This document shows positions 1 through 11,632 of a stretch of DNA of 64,000 nucleotides, piece by piece. The notes under the pieces are model-generated. The model saw nothing but the letters and a program-made list of their open reading frames with translations. It was not told the origin of the DNA and did no database searches. The position numbers and the translations under genes are program-made. Each line of letters begins with the position of its first letter. Position 1 is the stretch's first letter. Origin of the DNA: Cardinalis cardinalis. Lineage: Eukaryota; Chordata; Aves; Passeriformes; Cardinalidae. The stretch is from positions 1,674,001-1,738,000 of the forward strand of contig JACDOX010000044.1 in assembly GCA_014549065.1 (NCBI GenBank), read 5' to 3'.

Positions 1-1071
1 ATCAGGTGATAATCCAAGCATCTGTTTGCAGCCAGGCTATTTCCCACCAAGGTTCTAGAGGTCTGCACAAGGGATAACGCAAAATTCCCAATCCTGATTT
101 TAAGGCTGGCAAATCTACTTGCAATAATTTTCTTACAGCATTTGTCAACATGATAAATTCATCTTTACTGGATAACATGTTATTTGATGTTCAAGTCCCA
201 TACTCTGTCCTTACAAGGACTGATGAAGGGAACTGAACCCAGGACCCCAAAACAATCAAGTCCAAAGTCAGAATATTTATCACACATGGACAATAATCCT
301 TATTTCGGAAAATGTTATCACTGGCTTCTAGAAATAGCTGATTTAATCAAATCTCCCCCTGGAGAGGAGGTCCAATTTCCTCAATGTCTTCATTATTGCA
401 GCTCTAGCTGAGAAAAGCTGAAGAATGAGAGCTCAAAGCCCCTGGTAGCGCTTCTGGTGGCCTTCACACAAAATCACAAATCTCAGCCAGTGACTTATGT
501 CTGACAGCATAACATGATATTGAAGTTTCAGCCTAAAATTATATGACTGGGAATGACCTTCACCACATCATCTGTTCCACTCGACCAATATATGTAATCA
601 CATCATAGCATAAGTAGAGGGTGGAAACACAACTCGCGAATAAACTGGGGAACTATGGATTTACGTTTCTGATTGGTTACATCATTGCAGATCACATACT
701 TTTGTACAACTGACAAAGACCTTCCATGTGCCAGAAAACACCTAATTTTTCTGGAGCACTAAATTTGATCAGGAATGTTGCCATTTTGGTAATACGAGGA
801 GGGGGAAAGAAACAACAAATATGAATATTTCAATATCTTTGGGAGTAGAAATGGAAATTTTAGGATTTATCTAGAACGTTTTAATTCAGCTCCATCAGGA
901 ATAATGTCCAGCAATGTATATATCCTGAACGACTTAGTAACGGAATGGCTTTACTTTATTGTATATTTCAGAGTAATATTTCCCTTTCTCTCTCTCCCCT
1001 TAGCCTCAGCTTTAAAAACCCAGTCTGTGCACGGGAATTGCCCATTCCTGCCCCTGGCCCGAGGCACTCAC
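1..1071 (-). other. PDLIM5: PDLIM5 intron, 5' part (partial, runs off the left edge)
   Basis: This intronic sequence lies downstream of the exon ending at 1072 in the direction of transcription. It opens with a consensus GTGAGT donor at 1071-1066 on the minus strand. The rest is AT-rich, without a repeat I can name and without a further exon that I can support. The next exon of the gene (inter-domain linker, then LIM domains) must lie beyond position 1. Confidence 0.85.
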
Positions 1072-1244
1072 TGTGATCCGTGCCGGTGATCTGGGCGAGG
1101 ATGCGGAAGGAGCGGGACTGGGTGGTGCCGGTGCGCGGGTGCCAGTCCTCGGTGTCCTCGATCAGCCGCTTCTTGCTGGCGTCGCTGTGCGTGGGCGTGT
1201 GGTAGAACTCCGTGTAGGTGTCCACGATGTGCTTCCGTGGGGGC
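1072..1244 (-). CDS. PDLIM5: PDLIM5 coding exon with the conserved SRSFRILAQITGT segment
   Basis: PDLIM5 (ENH) is a cytoskeletal scaffold with an N-terminal PDZ domain and, in long isoforms, three C-terminal LIM domains. It links alpha-actinin and Z-disc or stress-fibre structures to kinases such as PKC. This 173-nt exon is 1 nt + 57 codons + 1 nt. It reads PPRKHIVDTYTEFYHTPTHS, then DASKKRLIEDTEDWHPRTGT, then TQSRSFRILAQITGTDH. From memory this matches the vertebrate PDLIM5 inter-domain segment almost residue for residue; the ALP/Enigma/ZASP proteins share the SRSFRILAQ core. The acceptor is GCGCAG before 1244 and the donor is GTGAGT from 1071. The first base completes the Gly codon split with the 6130-6476 exon. 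The last base (A) starts a split codon; in the known family the next residue is often Met, which fits A|TG, but that exon is outside the window. Longer open-frame extensions on either side are intron read-through. Confidence 0.97.
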
Positions 1245-4200
1245 CTGCGCCAGGGACAGACACTGCAGTGAGTGCAAGGCTGCACACAGCACCTCACTTC
1301 ACACCAGCTACAAAGGTACAGATGCAGCTGTGACTTTTCACAGCNTTTAAGGGCAGCTGCTGCACTGCAATGCAGAAGGGCAGCAGCTGAGGCCCAGCTA
1401 AGCACAGATGAAGTTTTCTGAACCAAACACACCTTTTACAATTACTCTAACCCCTGAAATAACCCTCTGAAATATTTCTCCTTGTATCACTGATGGAAAA
1501 CTCAAAACAGTAAAAGACAGCATTATCAAGACATCTACACGTTTAGACTTTTACCGTTTGGGTGGATTTTTCCTTGGAGGCAACAGAGTAAGACAGCAAG
1601 AGAAAGTTTTCCCAGCATGAACAGGAAAAAGAAAAAAAGAAAAGAAGAAAAAGTCAGAAAGCTGAAATGAAACAGAAATGTAGCTAATTATTCTAATTAG
1701 TTTTGTGAGAAAGGGCACTAAAATCCAAATAATAGCCATATTCTCCTTCTACTACTAAAACCACTGCACAAAACTCATGTACTTTAATTAAACTCATGGT
1801 GATTTCCCTACAGTGATGAGAGAGAAATTTGTTTTGGTAATGCACGGTAGTCTACCTAGGTCAGATCAGGTGCCCCTTGACAAATTCTCCCTTTAGCTCT
1901 CAAGGGGCACAGCACAGATGTGTGCAGATGCAAGGACCACCCAGTACACACCAAGTGGTTTGCACTTGGCAAAGCCTAGGTCACAACCAAGCCATCTGAA
2001 AGCATAGATGGCCACGTTCCCAGGCATAATGAGGAGGTACCCTCTTTGAAAGAAAAGCAGTGCGGGGATTGTTACACCTGGAAACTTTCCCTACATTAAC
2101 CTATAGACTATTATCAATCCTTGCACTCGCATGACTTTCAAGAGTACAGGGTCTAAAAGCTTTGATTCCATTAAGTGATGTAAAGAATGTGTCAATTTGG
2201 GAAATTTGGGAAAAGGGAACAGAAGACTCAAACTACATAAATTACTCCTAAGTTCTACACTTGTTATTCCAAAGCATTAATCTCTAAGACCTGCTAAGTG
2301 TACTTTTTTTTTTTTTACACAATTTACAGGAGAAAAACTGTGAAAAACTAGCTCCTAGGACATAAAATTTCTAATAGTACAAAAAATTAAAACCCAACAA
2401 AACTTTAGAAGTCACTTTCACTTTTGACACTACCTCCTCGCTGTACTTTAATGGTTCAAAGTACTTCCAGGTAAGAAAGGTGGAAAATGAGTGAGGAATG
2501 TTGTTAACTGTTAACAAGTAAGAATCAGGCCCATTAAATGGAATGCATTAGTAAAAACTTAAGCTTTAAAAAATATTTAATACTTGAAAGAATGTGAAAG
2601 GTACAGTACAAAATTAAATCAAAAGATTTAATTTATTGACACACAATATTAGTGAAGAGCATGTATCACATATCAAAGTTGATAATAGAGAAAGAGGTAT
2701 AGAAACAAAAGCAGGGGCAATTTCAGGATGGAGAACAGAGAAAAATGGAGTAAAGCATCTTAAACAGTTAATAGCAAAAATGAAATGTGAAAGTTAAAGC
2801 AGTAATTAAAGGTGTGGAAATACATGAAAAATTTATGATTTATGTGTAGTTTACTGCATTTGAGCAAGTACCCCAGTGAAATCAGCAGTCTTTCACATTT
2901 GTTATATAACAAAGTGGTATAAAGAAAAAAATCCCGCTGACTTTTTTGGTCCTACTGGTCTCCTTTGTAAGGCTTAGGAGTCTACTAGCAATGACTCACT
3001 GAGGCAACAAGGTGGTGCCAGAGACAAAGGAAACCTCAGTGAGACAGGCTCTCTGTTACCTCAGCCTTGAAGCAAGGGGAGAAGAGAGAAGCCAATAAAA
3101 CCTCAATTACTTATCACCATAATAGGCACAAATCAGAGTATAAGGACATCAGTTTTCTTTTCCTGTATCAATTCAGAATCCAGCCCTTCATTCCACAGCT
3201 CTCGAAGCGATTTTATCTTTATACTCTATTTCACCACTTACTAGTTGTATTACCAACACCAATGAATCAAGAATTTATCAGTACACGCAAACACCACATG
3301 AATGTTTTGTAGAATAAAAATGAGCTGCAAAATGTAGCACAGTGAAAAGCAAAGTCACATCATGTCCAATGCAAATAAAATAATGTATTACACTGAGAAA
3401 AGCTGAAGCTGTTTGCAAAATTTAAATATGTAGCTCTGTAAGAGCTGAAATTTTGCAAAACCAGAATACATGCTGGTTATTCCAATAGGAAAAATAACCA
3501 TAATTCAAGTCCGGTGCTTCTGATACTAACTTTGTCGCTGCTGCTATCTGCAAGGGAAAAAAAAGTATTTGATGTGTTAATTAATTCTTTGCTTCTTAAA
3601 ATAGTACCGGAGTTTCCAAATCCAAGCTCTGGTAAAGCCCTGTATCACGTTAAGTCAAACTTACAAACATAAGAGAACCTATAAGAGAAAATTTTAGCCC
3701 AGCTGAATTTTAACTGGGTGTAGTCTCTGGACATCTTACCTGTTTTAAGCAGCAGGCACAACTTTATGCAAGAGCAGGCAAAAAGGTCTTGATAAAAGTG
3801 CAAATGCACATAGTCTAGTAAAGGCAAATTGCTTGCTTTCTAAGGCAGAACTAAACAAGGGAAATTAAACTTCCTTTCCCATCATGAAGTCAAATAGTTT
3901 ATATCCTGAATGTTTTTCGAGGGAAGCCAAGAGGAAGGGAGGAAATTGTGAGTATAACAAGGTGCATGTCTAAAGAACTGCATTTGCTAAGCAACGCCAT
4001 CTATGAACAACGTACAAGCTGGCTTTTCGCATGTTTTGAGAAAATGAATCCTACAAATCACAGAAACAAAATGTATTTCAGACTGACCAATTATTCCAAA
4101 CTTCAATGTTTGTGATATTTTATAGATGTCATTGATACCATTTTCAATTGGGAAATATTCAAGCATCATTGCAGAAACTTAACTTTTCTAGGTAAAATTA

Positions 4201-6129
4201 AGTAGTGTAGCAGCAGACCAATATAATCACCTTAGTGGGTTTGTCCACTTGTTTTTGTTTTGTGCTTTAGACTGCAGGACACTTAGCCAGCCCAAACACA
4301 ATATTGTAAGAAGGACTGCAATATCAAGTGGGTTTTTACAACTCTGAAATGTTTTCAAACTTTTCTAAACTAGATCTGCAAGGCTGACAGTGAGATAGGG
4401 ATTTCTTCACCTCTCAGCAGTGATTATTCACCCTCTTTGATGGTATTATTCATCCTCCAAGGTAGGGCATATAGCAGCACTCACCCAGTCATCCCATCTT
4501 GATTGTAAAGTGCTTACTCTGTGCCTGCAGCGCTTCCTTCCAGGAGACATAATTTTGTTGCTATTGTTCCTCTTTTTCAGTACTAATTGCTGCTTTTGAA
4601 TACTCCTTACACAGTTATTTGCTAAAACAGTATTCCTGGAAAGATAAGAGAGGGTTTGCCAAGTGTATTCAACAACTGCACCAGCAGTGAGCAAGTCCTT
4701 GGGATCTCTCAATTTCAACCCACTTTTTGCAGAGTGGATTCCTGCCATCATCTGTTTAAGAAAGGGCTGGAAGTTACCATGGCCACAGTGCAATATAAAA
4801 TGCATACGGGCTGCATTATGAGTCCAACACATGGAAAATATTCATACTACAACATAAAGGGAATAAGTACCTAAAGAAGTAGGGATTTTTACCCCATAAG
4901 AAACTCAACTGAAAGTGCAATTTAGTCAGTATTTTAGTTGGCATGGATGTTTACCTTTCTGTAGGGTTCTTCATATAATTTCTATACTAAGAGAACATCA
5001 GAGAAGGCACAAGGCCTATTCTTCCAATCCCTTTCTTTTGTGGGATGGGAAATAATAACCACAGCTTTTAGCTTTTAAGCCCAGGTTTCACATTCTTAAA
5101 ACTGAACAGAACCCTACAGTTCCACTCCTGCCCTTTTTACTACTTAATTCAACTGCTGGTCACAGAGGCCAACTGGCATGGGACGGCTCATCCCCAGCCT
5201 CCTCCTCTCCCCCAGGCACAGCAGGCACTGGGAACCAGTCCCTGAAGTGGTACAGCTCCCAAACTCTGCCCAAGAATTTCTTGGTGAGTCCAAAGCAACC
5301 CCAGGCAAAATCTTGCTGCAGGTCTGAGTTCCCAGGACTGCTGCTGGGCTCAATTTAGTTTACTAATTTATTGTTTACTAGTCTAGATGTTACACTAGAT
5401 AAAGCCTTTTATGTCTCCTACAGTCCCTTAAACGTTCAGTCTCTGATGCCCACTTCAACATAAACAATTACCTGAATAAGGAAATTACTCATGTTTTAAA
5501 TCTGCATTGCTTGTTTGGGGTGAAGGTCAAATTTAAAGTTGAGGTATTTATATTACAGCACTGCAAAAAACCCACTTAACCCCATCAGCTTCCTAGAAAA
5601 CATCTTAAAGCTTCTCCTGTGGTGTGCAGAGAATTAGTGATATATCTCTCCCTTTGCCTCCCTTCTGGGACCTTTTTCCACTGGTTCTACCAGGGTCATG
5701 GTTTTTCTTCCAGAACGTCTCATTCCCAGCCATCATAGTACCCACTGACCCTTCTTGACAGACTGCTCTGCATATTTGAGTGCCTGCTGCTTTCAGTCAC
5801 TACATTGGGTGTCAAAATACACAGTGAGATTGGACACTGAAATTAACACCAGGCTTGTTGTAAGGTCCAGAACGTGGTGATAGAACAAATCATGTAAAGC
5901 ATTGCACGGTCCATGTTCAATTTAGCCGTGATGCTCTGTAAACTGAAGTGCCACTCGTGAGAAAAACCACCACCAAAAGTCTAGCTGGTGCCCTTTGAAG
6001 CATCACTTTTATAATAATTTCTGACAAACAAACAACTCCTCCAAGCTGTGTTTTCCTTGGCCCTCAAACAAGCCCGGCTTTTTTCCTGTGAGGAAAGACC
6101 CTCACAGCAAAAAACGAAATCCCACCTAC
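1245..6129 (-). other. PDLIM5: PDLIM5 intron (4,885 bp)
   Basis: The intron lies between the linker exon and the SRSFRIL exon, with a GTAGGT donor at 6129-6124 and a CAG acceptor ending at 1245. It is AT-rich with short homopolymer runs. One ambiguous base (N) sits near 1345. I see no CR1, LTR or exon in it. Open frames around 4450-4870 and 5144-5353 show no recognisable domain or splice structure. Confidence 0.9.
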
Positions 6130-6476
6130 CCATTTTGCTGTTTACTCTCCCCCTGGTTCTCTCTGCCTCCTCGTCGCGGCCCCTCGGCTGCGTCCTGGGC
6201 GCCGTCGGCGCCGTGCTGCCGTGGGACAGGAACTGCAGGTTTAGGAGCGGCCGGCGCAGGTGGCCAGGGCTCAGCGTTAGGCTTGGCGTTAGCATGCACT
6301 CCAGCCTGCGCCGGCGTGAAGGCGGAGGACGGTGATGGGATGGAGGTGACCTTGGAGGAGGTTACAGCTCCAAACGGCCTCGGTGTCTTATTGAAAGCCA
6401 CGCTGGCTGTGGCAGTGGCTTTGGGTGCAACAGCAGAGGCAATGGGCACAGGCTTAACTACTTCGGTAGGCTCTGC
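6130..6476 (-). CDS. PDLIM5: PDLIM5 coding exon, proline/alanine/serine-rich linker
   Basis: This 347-nt exon (115 codons + 2 nt) follows the PDZ region. It begins in phase 0 with AEPTEVVKPVPI, runs through NKTPRPFGAV and SSKVTSIPSPSSAFTPAQAG, and ends with GESKQQNG. These blocks match the PDLIM5 linker: EVVKPVPI, APRPFG, KVTSIPSPSSAFTPA and SKQQNG are family landmarks as I remember them. The acceptor CATAG (AG at 6478-6477) follows a pyrimidine-rich tract, and the donor is GTAGGT from 6129. The terminal GG completes to Gly with the first base of the 1072-1244 exon. The region is probably disordered. Between FTPAQAG and SKQQNG the sequence becomes very GC-rich and P/A-rich (for example EPWPPAPAAPKPAVPVPRQ) and is about 25 residues shorter than the mammalian linker as recalled. 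The open frame continues into the donor with a TAG, which is not a genuine stop. Confidence 0.94.
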
Positions 6477-7723
6477 CTATGTGGGATGAAAAACAAAACA
6501 GAGACACACAAAACCACGGCAAACGCATGCACATTCCTCAGCAGGGATTTTTAGCTTCTCTCGGGGCAGATGACCCACCTGGCATGAAGCACAGAAGCAA
6601 GCTCTACCAAGAGTGCAGCCGTGAAATGTATGGGAAAACAACCTGAGCCGTGCATCTCAGGAGAGGGAATGATCCCAACATGCACAATCAATATGGAATT
6701 CCACAATGCTAGCTCCTCTTGGCATATCCAAAACAGACACTCCACAAATCAAACTCACAAGAAACTGAAAAACCGCTCTGTTGCAAAACCCAGCGGGTAA
6801 GTCATGTGGAAAAAACCAGAGCTTTGTAGAAGAATCCACATTCCATGTCTCAAACCCAATTTGATAATATGCACGTTCCCCACACACAAATGGAATGTGC
6901 AAGTGTTCACACACTGATCTGCTGCTAAGACCTTTAAGAGCAGAACGAGAGCACATTGATACTCCCCAAAGTCTCCACGTATCCATGTCAGATTACACAC
7001 TCAAGAAATCTGATTTTCTTGTTTGCTTGGGGTTTTGTGCTGGGAACTACGTTTTAACATTGTTGTCCCCAAACTGTGGCCTTTAAAGGTCATGGTCAGC
7101 AGAACAGTAATGTACTACACATTAATTATGTGCACTGGACAGGCTTTTCTAGTACAGGCTATTTATAAGTATTTTCAAGTTTGCAAACAGCATTTTTATC
7201 AGAAAGAGGATTTTGAAACTGTTGTATAGAATAAAAAATTAGAAGAATTCAAGAACAAATAATTCTCCAGGTCTTTTAGGAAAGTGAGGGACTTGTTCTC
7301 TGAAATTGTAGTATTTGGATAAACTTCTCTCAAAGATTTCAGATCCATTAAAATAAACAAATCCCCACAAAAAATTTTAAAAATCGGTGCCGAAAAAATT
7401 CTACCTGCTTGTTTCTCTCTTAGGTACAGAGGAAAAACACCAGCGATATCTTAAATATAAAGGTTCCAAGGGTTGGAGAATAACATTTATTCACCTTTTT
7501 TTTTTCTTTTTGGTAATCATTTCCAGGCCTCTCTATTCTTTTTTAGGTGGGGGAAAAAAGTAATCAAAGATCCAAATGCTGCAATACTCTCAATGTAACA
7601 CATGGAAAAGAAGCATGTTATACTGAAAGTCTGAATGCCAGTGCTTATCCACAACAGGGGTTTGACAGATGGGTAACAGTTAGTGCTACATGCTACATTT
7701 CTTGGTTCTGATGATGAACATAC
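6477..7723 (-). other. PDLIM5: PDLIM5 intron (1,247 bp)
   Basis: A short intron between the 43-nt exon (donor GTATGT at 7723-7718) and the linker exon (acceptor TAG ending at 6477). It is AT-rich, with a T-run at about 7497-7505. I see no repeat family or further exon in it. Open frames at 6657-7000 are on the gene strand but lack family similarity. Confidence 0.85.
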
Positions 7724-7766
7724 CTTTGTCACATGAAAATGATCAGGTTTTTGTATAGAAGACACT
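7724..7766 (-). CDS. PDLIM5: PDLIM5 43-nt micro-exon after the PDZ domain
   Basis: The exon is 1 nt + 14 codons, reading VSSIQKPDHFHVTK. The PDZ exon ends with AG of a split codon, and the first base here (A) completes AGA (Arg), the expected last residue of the PDZ block (LNMTLQR). The exon then ends in phase 0, which the linker exon requires. A strong acceptor (T-rich tract then TTCCAG, AG at 7768-7767) and a GTATGT donor flank it. In mammals, as I recall, this place holds a 14-residue segment ASAAPKPEPVPVQK. Length and phases are identical, and S2, K6, P7, V12 and K14 agree, with D for E at position 8. The rest is diverged and prolines are lost. It is too short for ordinary gene finders. 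Confidence rests on phase, length, splice sites and weak similarity rather than on strong conservation. Confidence 0.82.
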
Positions 7767-8490
7767 CTGGAAAAGAAAAACAAACATAATTGTAAAAAAC
7801 AAATTTTTTAATGTATAAGCATTTCACTGTTCCACTCACCACATCCACTCAAACATACAGAAAATATTTAATTTTGTTTCCTCTATAGGAAACAAGAAAT
7901 ATTCAAGTTAAATCTACAACACTGTTTTTAATACAATGAAAAGGCAAAACTGAACTGAATTAATTTCAAATACAATGTTAGGAAGTCTAGTATCTAGCAT
8001 TAAGTACTATTAGATATATAAACTCAAAATTCTGTATCATCACTTCAGAGACTTCAACTCCGATCTGCTTTCTGTTTTTCATTCTTTCACAAGAAACTGT
8101 CACATAATTCCATAGCTCTTGTCAATTTATCAATCTATCAGTACCTATATTTTAAATAGTGTATAGCCCATATACAGGCCTAAAACAGAGCACTTCCTTT
8201 TAGAATAACACAAATCCTCCCAAAGAAGTTGGAAAGGTAAATAATACAGAAAATTTTTACACAGTCTTTGGTTTTCAAAAATAAGGTTAACATCATCACA
8301 ATTCTATAGTAGATGGCAAAAAAATTTCTCCCAAACAATGGGCACATTGAGACTACTGTGGGGTGGTGGGAAGGAAAGGAAGTATGGCAATGAAAAGGAT
8401 TAAGTAGATATAGAATTGACAGATTTTGTTATATCTAAATTGAAATGGCAACGTGTGACAGGTAAAAAAGCATCTCATTCAACTGAGGGG

Positions 8491-8520
8491 TTTTTGCATA
8501 TACTAATGTATATGCAAAAA
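8491..8520. repeat. Perfect palindrome, 13-bp arms, 4-nt loop
   Basis: The left arm TTTTTGCATATAC (8491-8503) is the exact reverse complement of the right arm GTATATGCAAAAA (8508-8520), separated by TAAT. The core ATGCAAA octamer-like motif (POU/Oct half-site) occurs in both orientations. It may be coincidence in AT-rich DNA or a symmetric binding site. Confidence 0.85.
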
Positions 8521-10654
8521 TACACACACATGCACTAAAATAAAAAAACAATACTAAAAACCCAGCAAAAAATCTGATACAGTAACATTTTGTTTGCAAA
8601 CATTGCTGCTGGTACACTTGAGTGTTTTCATGCTGTTCTCATAGAAAATTGGACTTTCGACACATCTTCTGAATAGGTTTTGGAAAACTGCAGCTGGGTG
8701 ATCATTTCCATAAGACAATTTGCTAGGGAGGCAAAAAGGTTCATTTAACTGGAAATCAGCTAACAGAGGCTACAATTTTAAAATCACTTCTACCGTATAA
8801 ACCAGCTTTTCAGTTTTTATCAGAAAAACATGGATAGCTACAATTGAATTAGGCCCACTTGTTCCCTTCAACAACTCTTTTTTTAAATTTTCCATTCTGT
8901 CCTCTTTTTTTTTCCCTTTAACTATTTTGTTCACAATGTTTATTCCCTCCTTTAAAGTCATTTGGCCCTCAGGGCTCATCAGATCCCAGCAACAGGAATC
9001 CTGATGCAGGTTCAGTACCTGCATCTACCTTACAAAAAAAGGAAATATATATAATACAGATGCCATGCTGAGAGGAGGGAGAAAAAAAATTTTAAAAGAA
9101 GGAAAAAATAAAGGAAAAATGCATAGCATGAGAAGATGATGTTCTGCACTTGGCCTTCCTCACTCGTGCATGGCTGCTGACACACATTATGTCCACATCA
9201 ACGGCAACTCTCAACAGAGAGAGGGTTTTGTCTGCTCTGGGGAACAGGTCCCTTCTCCCCTTTCCCACAGAGTGTGCAGCCTATGAAAGCCTGACCTCTG
9301 GCCCTCCACAGCACTGGGGTGCATCATTAATCACTCCTAATTGCAGAGTTGTCAATTTGCAGCAAGAAAAGCAACAAAGGGAGAAAATAATGCCAATATA
9401 TATGGAAACCTTTCTTTTTTAAGACCATCTCTAGCTTAGGTACACTTGTTCATTTTTAATACAGTAACTTGAAATGTTTTATGGATCTATTAAGCCGGAC
9501 AAACAGGAAGAATTAGGAAGATATTGACTATTCAAGCCAACTCCCACATTTCACACTTGAGAAAAAAATCTTCTCTTTGCTACTGCTGGACTTTTGTTTA
9601 AGTTACATAAAAGGAACGTATTTATTTTTCTTTGTTCTTTACAAAATAATTAAATTTGAGTTTGCAATGGATTACACTGCCTCTATACTCATCAACATAG
9701 TGCAGAGCAAAAATGATTTCATGCCACTATTACCAGACGACCAGAAGACATACTTTTCAAAATTAATCTTCAAAAATATCATACAAAAAGAAAAAAAAGG
9801 GTGGGGGAAAAAAAATCTTGAAAACCAAAATCTTCAAGATGTTCCTTTCAGACAGACAACATAACATTTTCCCCACAAACATACTTGAACCAAGGACATA
9901 AATTCGGATGCCCCAGACATAGTTAAAACAGTTTAACTTGGCCTTGTTGACTTCAGACCATAATCAGACTAAAAAAATCTGTGATTTATCCCATATTGTA
10001 AAAGGAAAATGCTCACCCAGCAAACTGAGCCACCAAGATCATAATGTGAAAAATGCATGGTGGTTAGACAAGACAGTACAAAAGGAAATGCACACTTCAA
10101 GTTTAAAAGTAAAACACATCCAACACACACATTTTAGAAAATTCTTCCTTCAGGGCTATATTGTGGGCTATATCCCACAATATTTTCATAGATACCACTG
10201 AACAGCACAGCCAAAAAGTAATTAAACTGCAGAATCCTGCATGTTCCTTGGCTGTTAGCACTTCACTTGCCACCTAGCAATTAAACATATTAGGATTTCA
10301 TGCAGGTTTGGTCCCATTGAATGTATGAACAACTGATGATAAAGCTTTTCAGAATGAGATGACACACTTGCCCTGTTACAACTTACTAGAAAAAGCAGGA
10401 TGGCTTGAAGCATGGTATTTTCTGAATGATTTAAAACTAGCAGTTCAGCATATTAGTTTATGCAATACTTTCAATAACGTACAAACAAAGCAAAGACATA
10501 AGAGCTCAGTATTTAGGCTTATTATAAACAACTCACACAAAAGACCTTGGCAAATGATTACTGTATCAAACTTCATAAGAATTATTATAAACAACAAAAC
10601 CAGCAGCTGTGGTCATTGCTTACTGACAAACTATTACTGAAAATGAAAGTGCAC

Positions 10655-10710
10655 AATTTTTTGCACAGCTTCTACTGTGCAAAATTTTTTGCACAGCTTC
10701 TACTGTGCAA
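10655..10710. repeat. Two tandem 28-bp units, each able to form a hairpin
   Basis: The unit AATTTTTTGCACAGCTTCTA plus CTGTGCAA occurs twice head to tail with no mismatch (period 28). Within each unit TTTTGCACAG and CTGTGCAAAA are inverted around CTTCTA. In the second copy the arms extend to 12 bp (TTTTTTGCACAG / CTGTGCAAAAAA). A degenerate half unit (GTGCAC) precedes the first copy. Confidence 0.9.
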
Positions 10711-11545
10711 AAAAGTAATTTCTTTTTTATTCGAGGAAAAAAAAATGCAGCTATATTTAGCTTGTGTAAACAGCTCATTTTGACCAAACATGATCAAATT
10801 TGCTGTCTAAACATACCAAAAGACAATCCTCTCTGACGAATACTTTCATGACATTTAAATGTAATTCAAAACATTCCAACTTCCAGAGCAGCCTTATTAG
10901 GAAAATGAATTAGTCCACTCTTGACTGTAAGCAGTAGGCCCAACAAAAACTATTCATTCTTTAAATTCCCATACTATGTATTCATTTTCCAAGTATTTCA
11001 CCCAGTTAAAAAAAAAAAATGGACACAAGCATTTTGACAGAATCCTTCTATAGTTACCAGTAAGTGGAGAAACACATTATTAAAGCTAAAACTACACTTC
11101 TTCATGCTTCTGCAGTAAGTACAATTTGATACAGCACCTCCAAAGACAGCTCATCAATGGCAACACTGTTATCTCAACAATCAACATTATGGAAGCAAAC
11201 CCTCAGCCACTAAAACTCTAAATCTTCATTGAACCTAGAATCCAAAGAACATGTCAGAGCTGTTTTTTCTGAACTCCATTTAAAGCCCCATCATCCCCCA
11301 CCCATTTAAACCCCCTTAGTCAGGAGACTGTAATGTACTCATAACTTAAAAAGCAGATGAAAAACTCAATGGGGAAGTCACAAGAAGGTAACTGTGCTAA
11401 TATGAGCTCTTCTATAAACAATGGGAACACACAGCTCTGGTACTAATATAGCTGCTGTGTTTGCTGTTTTGGTATTTCTGCAGCCAGAAGGATTGTTCAA
11501 AGTCCTGTGAAAAATACAACATGAAGGTGCAGCACCTTCAGTGAG

Positions 11546-11632
11546 TAATAGAATCATCCAGGTTGAAAAAGGTCTTTAAGACTGAACCAAACCATAAACC
11601 TAACACTGCGAAGTCCACCAAATGAAGTCAAT
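11546..11632 (-). mobile_element. CR1 LINE 3'-end fragment, minus orientation
   Basis: The plus strand reads AATAGAATCATCCAGGTTG, a diverged AAAGGTCTTTAAGA, then ACTGCGAAGTCCACCA. This is the reverse complement of the CR1 3' tail (…TCTTTTCCAACCT…ATTCTATGATTCTATGA). It is short, 5'-truncated and decayed. CR1 is the dominant avian retrotransposon. The left boundary is clear at the tail end, while the right boundary is approximate. Confidence 0.75.

Noticed and set aside
968..1432. 154-aa minus-strand frame taken as one protein
   Set aside because: Only 1072-1244 is exon. The flanks are intron read-through past an AG acceptor and a GT donor.
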